Source: JBOGZI01 sp050697275 (GTDB taxonomy: Bacteria > Actinomycetota > Thermoleophilia > Solirubrobacterales > 70-9). From it: DNA of 10,451 bases. The notes under the pieces were generated by a model. The model was not told the origin of the DNA. It did no database searches and saw nothing but the letters and a program-made list of their open reading frames with translations. The stretch covers positions 1 through 10,451 of the forward strand of contig JBOGZI010000033.1 of NCBI GenBank assembly GCA_050697275.1, written 5' to 3'. Positions 1 to 5,902 of this stretch are shown piece after piece (within the stretch, counting starts at the first letter, position 1; the number at the start of each line of letters is the position of its first letter). The position numbers and the translations under genes are program-made.

Positions 1-2538
1 GGCGGAGCCGCCGCCGCGGCCGCGGTCCTGGGCGCGGGCGGGACTGCGCCCGAGCTTCCCGCAGAGCCGCAGTTCGCCACCCTGCACGGCCTCTACTGGC
101 TGATCGCCAACCTGGCGGAGACGGAGCCGCTGCTGATCGCTCTCGACGACGCGCACTGGGCGGACTCCGCCTCGCTGCGGCTGCTCGCCTTCCTCGCACC
201 GCGGCTGGAGGAGCTGCCCGTGGTGCTCGTCCTCACGGCGCGCCCGGAGGAGTGGGATTCCGGAGCGCTGTTCGCCGCCACCGCCTCGGACGCGGCCAGC
301 CGCTCGATCGCGCCCGCGCCGCTGTCGGAGGCGGCGAGCGCCGGCGTGGTCGACAGCCGTTACGGCGGGGAGGTGGACCCCGAGTTCGCCCGCGCTTGCC
401 ACACCGCCACGCTCGGCAACCCCTTCTATCTGCATTCGCTGCTCGACGAGCTCGACCGCGACGGTGTCGAGCCGGTGGCGGCCGCGGCCAGCCGAGTTCT
501 CAGCCTGGGTCCCCGCGCCGTCTCCCAGGCGACCCTGGCTCGGCTGGCCAGGCTTCGCCCCGCCGCGCCGGCGCTCGCCCGGGCCGTTGCGATCCTCGGA
601 GACGATGTGCGGCCCGAGCGGGTGGCCCGGTTGGCCGGGCTCGAGACCGAGGAGGCGATCGCAGCCGCCGAGGACCTCGCCCGCGCCTCGATCCTGGACG
701 TGGGGGAGCTGCTCAGCTTCGCCCACCCGATCACCCGCAACGTGGTCCACCGGGACATCGGCCGCGGCGAGCGTGCCCGGCTACATCGTCGAGCGGCGGA
801 GCTGCTGGGCGAGCAGGATGCACCTCCCGAGCAGGTCGCCGCGCAGCTGATGGCGATCGAACCGGCCGGAGACGCCGACGTGGTGGCGACCCTGCGCGCC
901 GCCGCCGCCGAGGCGTCGGTCAGGGGGGCGACCGATTCGGCGACCGCCTACCTCAGGAGGGCGCTGGGGGAGCCGCCGCCCGCCGATCGGCGCGCCGAGG
1001 TCCTGGTCGAGCTTGGGCTGGCGGAGTGGCTCACCGACGTGACCGCCGCCACCGAGCACCTGGCGAAGGCGCTCGAGCTCACCAGCGATCCGGTGACCCG
1101 CTCGCTGATCGCGGCGACCCTCGCCCGGACCCAGTTCTACGCCGGCCTCTTCCCCGACGCGGTCGAGGTGGCGCGCCGCGCGGCCGAGGAGGTCGGGGAC
1201 CGAGACCCCGAGATCCGCCAGGGCCTGGAGTCGGTCATCCTCGCCTCTGCGCTGGTCGAGCCCAGCCTGCGCCACCTCGCGGACGAGCTCGCCGGGCGGG
1301 TGCGAAGGGAGGGGATCGAGGGCGACGGCTACGGCGCCAAGGCGCTTGCCTCCGGCCTGCTCTACGTGGACGCAAGGGCGGGGATCCCGGCCGCGGAGGC
1401 CGTGGAGCGCGGCGAGCGGATCCTCGACGGCGGGGTGCTGCTGGCGATGGAGAACGGCCGCGCCGCGTACCTCGCACCGGTGATCGCCTTCATCGCCGCC
1501 GACTCCGAGCTGGCGCTGCCGGCCCTCGAGGCCGGACTCGATGCGGCGCGCGAGCGCGGCGACGTCTCCGCGATGGCCGGCGATCGAACCTGGAGCTGCC
1601 TGGCCCACCTGGTCCGCGGCGGGTTGATGGACGCGATCGCCGACGGCGAGGCCGGTCTGGTGGCGAGCGACGAGTACGGCGTGGCGGTCGGCGTCCCCTG
1701 GGCTGCGGCCTGGCTGGCGATGGCGCTGATGGAGCGGGGAGACCTCGATCAGGCCGAGCGGGCGCTGGCCCGCGCGAACGCCGACCCGCAGGTGCCGGAC
1801 AACGCGCACTGGCACGCCTTCCTCGATGCCCGGGCCCAGCTTCACCTGCTCAAGGGGGAGCCGGGACGGGCGCTCGAGGACGCGCTCGAGTGCGGCAGGC
1901 GGTTCGAGGCGGTTGGGGGGCGCAATCCCGCCTTCGTCCCCTGGCGCTCGCGTGCGGCGCTCTCCCTGACCGAGCTCGGCGAGGACCCCGAGCGCGCCCA
2001 GGCGCTGGCGAGCGAGGAGGTCGAGCTGGCGCGGGCGTGGGGCGCGCCGCGCGCGCTGGGCTCGGCCCTGCGCGCCCAGGGGCTCGTGCTCGGCGGCGAG
2101 CGGGGCCTGGCTTCCCTGCGCGAGTCGGTCGAGGTGCTCGACGGCTCCCCCGCCCGGCTCGAGCATGCCCGCGCCCTGGTCGAGCTCGGCGCCGCCCTGC
2201 GTCGCGGCGGGGGGCGGGCGGAGGCGCGCGAGCCGCTGAAGGCGGGTCTCGAGCTCGCCCGCGGTTGCGGCGGGATCCCCCTGGTCGAGCGCGCCTACGA
2301 GGAGCTGCGCGCCAGCGGCGCCCGCCCCCGCAAGATCGTCTACACGGGGGTGGACGCGCTCACCGCGAGCGAGGGCCGGGTGGCGAGGCTGGCCGCCTCG
2401 GGGATGACCAACCGCGAGATCGCGCAGAGCCTGTTCGTGACCGTGAAGACGGTCGAGTTCCACCTGGGCCAGGCCTACCGCAAGCTCGACATCTCCTCGC
2501 GGACAGAGTTGGGCGCCGCCCTCGGCGAAAGCGGGTAG
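1..2538 (+). CDS. LuxR-family AAA/STAND transcriptional regulator, C-terminal part (5' end outside window)
   Basis: The reading frame is open from base 1 and ends at TAG 2536-2538, giving 845 residues of a longer protein. A Walker B-type stretch, LLIALDDAHWAD, is encoded near bases 130-165, followed by a GNPFYL motif near base 415 that is typical of large ATP-binding LuxR (LAL/MalT-like) regulators. The Walker A loop must lie upstream of the window. The middle, about residues 250-770, is Ala/Leu/Glu-rich and helical, consistent with TPR-like repeats that sense a ligand or partner. The end, about residues 787-840, is a LuxR/GerE helix-turn-helix with the signature GMTNREIAQSLFVTVKTVEF. The family couples nucleotide binding to DNA binding in the cytoplasm. 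The inducer and targets are unknown. The next gene is on the same strand 128 bases downstream, so control of that gene is possible but not shown. An internal ATG/GTG is not the true start, because the ATPase domain continues upstream. Confidence 0.95.
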   Translation, partial: GGAAAAAAVLGAGGTAPELPAEPQFATLHGLYWLIANLAETEPLLIALDDAHWADSASLRLLAFLAPRLEELPVVLVLTARPEEWDSGALFAATASDAASRSIAPAPLSEAASAGVVDSRYGGEVDPEFARACHTATLGNPFYLHSLLDELDRDGVEPVAAAASRVLSLGPRAVSQATLARLARLRPAAPALARAVAILGDDVRPERVARLAGLETEEAIAAAEDLARASILDVGELLSFAHPITRNVVHRDIGRGERARLHRRAAELLGEQDAPPEQVAAQLMAIEPAGDADVVATLRAAAAEASVRGATDSATAYLRRALGEPPPADRRAEVLVELGLAEWLTDVTAATEHLAKALELTSDPVTRSLIAATLARTQFYAGLFPDAVEVARRAAEEVGDRDPEIRQGLESVILASALVEPSLRHLADELAGRVRREGIEGDGYGAKALASGLLYVDARAGIPAAEAVERGERILDGGVLLAMENGRAAYLAPVIAFIAADSELALPALEAGLDAARERGDVSAMAGDRTWSCLAHLVRGGLMDAIADGEAGLVASDEYGVAVGVPWAAAWLAMALMERGDLDQAERALARANADPQVPDNAHWHAFLDARAQLHLLKGEPGRALEDALECGRRFEAVGGRNPAFVPWRSRAALSLTELGEDPERAQALASEEVELARAWGAPRALGSALRAQGLVLGGERGLASLRESVEVLDGSPARLEHARALVELGAALRRGGGRAEAREPLKAGLELARGCGGIPLVERAYEELRASGARPRKIVYTGVDALTASEGRVARLAASGMTNREIAQSLFVTVKTVEFHLGQAYRKLDISSRTELGAALGESG

Positions 2539-2540
2539 CC

Positions 2541-2572
2541 GCCCGGCGAGCGCCGGCCGGCCGGGCGCCGGC
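2541..2572 (+). terminator. GC-rich inverted repeats after the regulator, possible terminator
   Basis: GCCCGGC at 2541-2547 pairs with GCCGGGC at 2560-2566, and the intervening GCGCCGGCCGGC-type sequence is itself self-complementary. The element starts 2 bases after the stop codon. There is no T-tract, so this could be a weak or L-shaped actinobacterial terminator or just high-GC background. Confidence 0.25.
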
Positions 2573-2646
2573 AAGCTGGGGTCGATGCTGGGGTGCCCCC
2601 CCGTTGCGAACGGCGCGACCGGCCGCCAGGATCGCAGCGATGACGC

Positions 2647-2659
2647 GGAGGGGAAGAGG
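2647..2659 (+). promoter_or_regulatory. Ribosome binding site deciding the start of the first beta-helix gene
   Basis: The purine-rich run GGAGGGGAAGAGG ends 7 bases before ATG 2667. An earlier in-frame ATG at 2640 overlaps nothing similar, so the later ATG is preferred. That start also places a short basic n-region directly before the hydrophobic signal segment. Confidence 0.6.
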
Positions 2660-2666
2660 CCTCGCT

Positions 2667-5024
2667 ATGGCTCGATGGCGGATCCGCGCAGCCGCTGTGG
2701 CCGCCGTGGTCGCCGTGGCCGTGCTGGCCTCGAGCGCGCAGGGCGCCGTCATCGACGTCACCACCACCGGGGATGCAGTTGCGGTCGACGGTGACTGCTC
2801 GCTGCGGGAGGCCGTGAACGCGGCCGAACAGAACTCGCCCGAGAACGAGTGCACTGGCGGCGACCCGATGCTCGGTCCAGACCAGATCGCTCTTGGCGCG
2901 GCGAGCTACGGCCTGACCGGCGCCGCCGGCGACGACGGCAATCTGTCCGGCGACCTCGACATCTTTGCCCGGCCCGCGACCGAGGGGGCGTTGACGATCA
3001 CCGGCCAGGGCTCGGGCCAAACCACGATCGACGCCAACGTGATCGACCGCGTCCTCCATCTGCCTGGTGGAGGCGAGCTGACGGTCGAGGATGTGAAGAT
3101 CCAGAACGGTTCCGTAGCCAACCGCGCTGGCGGCATTCTGGGAGTCAGCGACCCCGACATAACCCTCGATGGAGTGGAGCTGTTCAACAATCAGGCCACC
3201 GTCGGCGCTGGTGGGATCGAGCTTCTCGGGCCGGACGCGAGCTTGAAGATCCTCGGCAGCGAGATCCACGGCAACAGCACCGTCGGGACCCTGGGTGGCG
3301 GTGGAGTGTTGGTCACTGGCTCGCTGGAGATCACCGGCAGCTCGATCCACGACAACAGCGCGGACACCGCGCAGAACTTCTCCGGCGGTGGGGGCGGGGT
3401 CAAGGCCGGCGGCACCACGACGATCACCGAGAGCTCGATTCATGACAACAGCGCCGGCGACGGGAACCCTGCCACCCAGGACAACTCCGACGATGGCGGC
3501 GGCATCCACTTCTCGGCCTCATCGCCGACGACGCTGACGATCAGCAATAGCACCATCTCGGGCAACTCAACCGAGCGATTCGGCGGCGGCCTGTCTGCAG
3601 CCGGTTCGAACTCGACCGTGGTGATCGAGGGCTCGACGTTCGAGGGCAACTCCGCGTCCACGACTGAGGCGGCGCAGGGCACCAGCGGAGCCGGGATCTA
3701 CAACGCGAACGGCTCGACGCTAGAGATCTCCAACGCGCTCTTCAGGGATAACCAAGCCACTGCTGGGTCCGGCGGCGATGCTGATGGCGGCGGCGTCCAT
3801 ACCGAGGGGTTCTTCGGGGCGACGACGACGATCGCCGAGAGCCTCTTCCAGACCAACTCCGTGTCGGTCGCGGGCGGCGCCGGTGCCAACGGCCGCGGCG
3901 GCGGCCTGTTCTCGGGCGCCGACGCCGACACGCGCGTGGAGGGGACCACCTTCACCGGCAACTTCGCGCTCGCCTCGGGGTCGGCCGTCGCGCAGGGCGG
4001 TGCGATCGCCGCGGAGCTCGGCTCCAGCTCCACCGTGGTGGTGAACAGCACGATCGCCGGGAACTCCGCCGTCTTTACCGCGGCCTCCACGGGAGGAGGG
4101 ATCCAGCAGCTCGGGACGGCGACGATTGACGTGGTGAACTCGACCATCTCCGGTAACTCGGCCCCAGCCGGGCCCGGCCTGCACCGCAGCGGGACCGGCG
4201 ACGTGACCCTGAAGGGCACGATCATCCACGACGAGCCCATGGCCTGCGTAGGCGGCTTCACCAGCGCTGGGCATAACGTCGACCGTGGTTCGAGTTGCGT
4301 TGATGGCATCGCCCAACCGAGCGATCTACCCAACACCGACCCGATGCTCGGTCCGTTGGCCGACAACGGCGGCCCGCACGCGGGCGCGCCGGCCGACGAC
4401 GAGCCGATCCCGACCATGGCCCTGCCGGCGAGTGGCAGCGACGCCCTCAACCACATCGCCCAGGCGGACTGCACCGACGATGGGGGCGTCGACTTCCTTG
4501 CGGTCGACCAGCGCGGCTTCGGCCGGCCGTTCCCGAGCGGCGGCAGCTGCGACGTCGGTGCCTTCGAGTACCGCGACAGCGACGGCGACGGGATCGAGGA
4601 TGGCGTCGACCCGACGCCGTTCGGCATCCCGCCTCAGGGGGTCCCGCCTCAGGGGGCCCCGCCTCAGGGGGCCCAGAGCTCACCCCTTCCCTCCAGCGCC
4701 TTCGACCTCGGCAAGCTGAAGCGGAACAAGAAGAAGGGGATCGCCTTCCTCTTCGTGAACGTTCCGGGTCCCGGCGAGGTCGGCCTCGCCGGCAAGGGAG
4801 TGAAGAACGTCGGCATCGCCTCCGCCTCGGCCCGAAAGAGCGTCTTCACGGCCGGAGGCGTGGTGAAGCTGCGAATCAAGCCGGGCAAGGGCAAGAAGGC
4901 CCGCAAGCTCGTCCGCCGGCTGAAGGACAAGGGCAAGGCGAAGCTGAAGGTCAGGGTGACCTACGTGCCGACCGGGGGCCTCGCCAACACCCAGGCGCGG
5001 AAGGTGAAGCTGGTCCGGAAGTAG
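2667..5024 (+). CDS. Secreted CSLREA-type parallel beta-helix protein with cationic C-terminal tail
   Basis: This 785-residue protein is predicted to be exported. Residues 1-26 are a classical signal peptide (MARWRIR, then an Ala/Val core, cleavage probably after AQG). A CSLREA motif begins at Cys44 and has a second Cys at 62. Residues about 105-550 are a right-handed beta-helix, with recurring coils such as SSIHDNSA, STISGNS and STFEGNS alternating with GGG(I/L/V) turns, as in polymorphic outer-membrane-type repeats. Residues about 557-633 match the choice-of-anchor-Q pattern (LADNGGP, then AVDQRGFGRP, then CDVGAFEY). A DSDGDGIEDGVD segment resembles a calcium-binding type-3 repeat. A three-unit PPQG linker leads to the basic tail at residues 679-785. 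No LPXTG motif or C-terminal membrane helix is seen. The function is probably a surface adhesin or carbohydrate-interacting protein; no catalytic residues can be named. The stop codon directly abuts the opposing PIN toxin gene. The start at ATG 2667 rests on its ribosome binding site; ATG 2640 would add 9 residues. Confidence 0.88.
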   Translation: MARWRIRAAAVAAVVAVAVLASSAQGAVIDVTTTGDAVAVDGDCSLREAVNAAEQNSPENECTGGDPMLGPDQIALGAASYGLTGAAGDDGNLSGDLDIFARPATEGALTITGQGSGQTTIDANVIDRVLHLPGGGELTVEDVKIQNGSVANRAGGILGVSDPDITLDGVELFNNQATVGAGGIELLGPDASLKILGSEIHGNSTVGTLGGGGVLVTGSLEITGSSIHDNSADTAQNFSGGGGGVKAGGTTTITESSIHDNSAGDGNPATQDNSDDGGGIHFSASSPTTLTISNSTISGNSTERFGGGLSAAGSNSTVVIEGSTFEGNSASTTEAAQGTSGAGIYNANGSTLEISNALFRDNQATAGSGGDADGGGVHTEGFFGATTTIAESLFQTNSVSVAGGAGANGRGGGLFSGADADTRVEGTTFTGNFALASGSAVAQGGAIAAELGSSSTVVVNSTIAGNSAVFTAASTGGGIQQLGTATIDVVNSTISGNSAPAGPGLHRSGTGDVTLKGTIIHDEPMACVGGFTSAGHNVDRGSSCVDGIAQPSDLPNTDPMLGPLADNGGPHAGAPADDEPIPTMALPASGSDALNHIAQADCTDDGGVDFLAVDQRGFGRPFPSGGSCDVGAFEYRDSDGDGIEDGVDPTPFGIPPQGVPPQGAPPQGAQSSPLPSSAFDLGKLKRNKKKGIAFLFVNVPGPGEVGLAGKGVKNVGIASASARKSVFTAGGVVKLRIKPGKGKKARKLVRRLKDKGKAKLKVRVTYVPTGGLANTQARKVKLVRK
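4628..4672 (+). repeat. Three tandem 15-bp repeats encoding a PPQG linker
   Basis: The unit CCCGCCTCAGGGGG(T/C) occurs three times head to tail at 4628-4642, 4643-4657 and 4658-4672. Units 2 and 3 are identical and unit 1 differs at its last base. Each unit encodes PPQG plus V or A, a flexible hinge between the anchor-Q-like module and the basic tail. The 15-bp unit keeps the frame, so copy number could change by slippage without breaking the protein. Confidence 0.9.
4701..5024 (+). repeat. Direct repeat copy 1: shared 107-codon cationic tail module
   Basis: These 324 bases align without gaps to 7751-8074 (constant offset of 3050). By hand count 293/324 bases and 101/107 residues agree. The module begins at F(D/E)LGKLKRNKKKG and ends at QARKVKLVRK-stop. 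It contains alternating hydrophobic strands and many Gly turns, which suggests a small beta-sandwich. I count 31 Lys/Arg against 3 Asp/Glu in this copy. Confidence 0.93.
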
Positions 5025-5420
5025 TCAGCCGGCGGGGAGCACCCGGACGTCGTAGCGCCGGATCTGCTTGTCGGCTGTGATCAGCGTCAGGCCCTCCACC
5101 CGCGCCTGGGCGACGAGCATGCGGTCGAACGGATCGCCGTGCAGGCGGGGAAGCTCCGCGGCGGCGACGGCGTGCTCGAAGCGGATGGGAAGCTCGCTGA
5201 ACCCGGAGGTCCGCACCAGCCCGGCGAGGTCCCCGGGGATCGCGAGCCCGCCGCCCTCGCGCTTGATCGCCGCCTCCCAGACGGTGGCCGCGCTGACCAC
5301 CTTCTCGTTCTCCTCGGCCTTGATCTCCCACAGGATCCGCGGCGGCAGCGCCTGCGGATTCCCGTAGAGCCAGAGCAGGACGTGGCTGTCGAGCAGGAGC
5401 CTCAGCCGTCCTCGGGCCAC
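5025..5420 (-). CDS. vapC: VapC-type PIN-domain ribonuclease toxin
   Basis: This is a 131-residue PIN-domain protein, the normal size for VapC toxins, which are Mg-dependent RNases that cut tRNA or rRNA when the antitoxin is lost. The acidic active-site residues are visible: Asp11 in LLLDSHVLLW, Glu49 in SAATVWEAAIK, Asp96/Asp99 in GDPFDRMLVAQ, and Asp117 in ITADKQI. The SHVLLW and ADKQIRRYDV patterns fit the Sll0205-like branch of the family. The frame could start at GTG 5426, but GAGGA lies 6 bases before GTG 5420, the better spacing. The family's usual beginning (RLLLDSH) would even fit a CTG at 5405-5403 that overlaps the antitoxin stop. The gene overlaps the antitoxin by 19 bases, indicating translational coupling. 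Its stop abuts the stop of the convergent beta-helix gene with no room for a terminator. Confidence 0.9.
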   Translation of the reverse strand: MARGRLRLLLDSHVLLWLYGNPQALPPRILWEIKAEENEKVVSAATVWEAAIKREGGGLAIPGDLAGLVRTSGFSELPIRFEHAVAAAELPRLHGDPFDRMLVAQARVEGLTLITADKQIRRYDVRVLPAG

Positions 5421-5713
5421 TCCCACTCCTCGGGGTCCTGGAACAGGGGATCGTCGGGATGGCCCTCGTGAAAGCTGCGCGCGATCTCGTCGTCGGTCCG
5501 GTCGAAACCGGGCAGGATCTCGACCTTGCCCTCGAGCGAGCCGATGCCCGTGATCGGAAACGCCTCCCGGACGGGGACGAGCTTCGCGACCGGCCTGCCG
5601 TTTCGCGCGATCACGATCTCCTCGCCGCGTTCAACGCGCTCGAGCAGCCTCGAAAGGTTGGTCTTCGCCTCGTGGATGTTCACCCTGTCGTGTGGCTGAG
5701 TGCGCCGGGGCAT
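5402..5713 (-). CDS. Phd/YefM-type antitoxin, partner of the PIN toxin
   Basis: This 103-residue protein has the Phd/YefM fold signature near its N-terminus: VNIHEAKTNLSRLLERV, then GEEIVIARNGRPVAKLVP. In this family these residues form the DNA-binding dimer that represses the operon. The C-terminal half is acidic and aromatic (PDDPLFQDPEEWEWPEDG), as expected for the flexible segment that wraps and inhibits the toxin. The start at ATG 5713 has AAGGGGAG 5 bases upstream; a GTG at the VNIHEAK position is the alternative. The gene comes first in a two-gene operon and overlaps the toxin gene. It probably autoregulates from the 5714-5902 intergenic region. In function it is a VapB-equivalent antitoxin. 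Confidence 0.9.
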   Translation of the reverse strand: MPRRTQPHDRVNIHEAKTNLSRLLERVERGEEIVIARNGRPVAKLVPVREAFPITGIGSLEGKVEILPGFDRTDDEIARSFHEGHPDDPLFQDPEEWEWPEDG

Positions 5714-5902
5714 GACCTCTCCCCTTCAGGACCGTTCTCGGGTTCGCGGCGAGGTTAGTCCACTCTAGCTAAGGAGTCGGGTCCCGCGTAGCCCGGCGCG
5801 TCCCCGGTCCGTCCCCAACCCGCGAGTTCCGGGATCCGCAGTACTAGGCAGTCAGCCGGCTGACATGGCACTGGCGCCCGTCGTCACTAGGCCTCAAGGT
5901 AG
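5714..5902 (+). other. Intergenic region between divergent genes
   Basis: These 189 bases separate the leftward toxin-antitoxin operon from the rightward second beta-helix gene and must carry both promoters. A leftward -10 candidate, TAGAGT, lies at 5767-5762 on the minus strand, within the partly symmetric ACTCTAGCTAAGGAGT, which could be an autoregulatory operator. A perfect 14-bp palindrome lies at 5851-5864. No convincing rightward -35/-10 pair and no tRNA or attachment site was recognised. Confidence 0.4.
5851..5864. promoter_or_regulatory. Perfect 14-bp palindrome, possible operator
   Basis: GTCAGCCGGCTGAC is an exact inverted repeat with no spacer. It is centred about 45 bases before the GTG of the second beta-helix gene and about 145 bases before the antitoxin ATG. 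The size and symmetry suit a dimeric regulator, but high GC raises the chance of coincidental palindromes. Confidence 0.4.

Noticed and set aside
781..2574. 597-codon open frame on the minus strand
   Set aside because: It is antisense to the regulator, low in complexity and Gly/Arg/Leu-rich, with no recognisable domain. The sense strand has clear Walker B and LuxR motifs.
252..2639. Open frame on the plus strand running into the first beta-helix gene, as if it were a 1590-residue protein
   Set aside because: The first ~2.4 kb lies in another frame of the LuxR-type regulator and gives an Arg/Gly/Pro-rich sequence typical of high-GC shadow frames. The signal peptide and ribosome binding site mark the true start at 2667.
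4664..4936. Minus-strand open frame whose peptide recurs opposite the second tail (within 7363-8010)
   Set aside because: The similarity of the two antisense peptides follows from conservation of the sense tail module; no ribosome binding site or domain supports them.
5018..5030. Shared terminator between the convergent first beta-helix gene and the toxin gene
   Set aside because: The stop codons abut and no hairpin with a T-tract is present at the junction.
5768..5850. Possible tRNA remnant or integration site in the GC-rich intergenic sequence
   Set aside because: No cloverleaf pairing, T-arm consensus or flanking direct repeats could be found, and no integrase is nearby.
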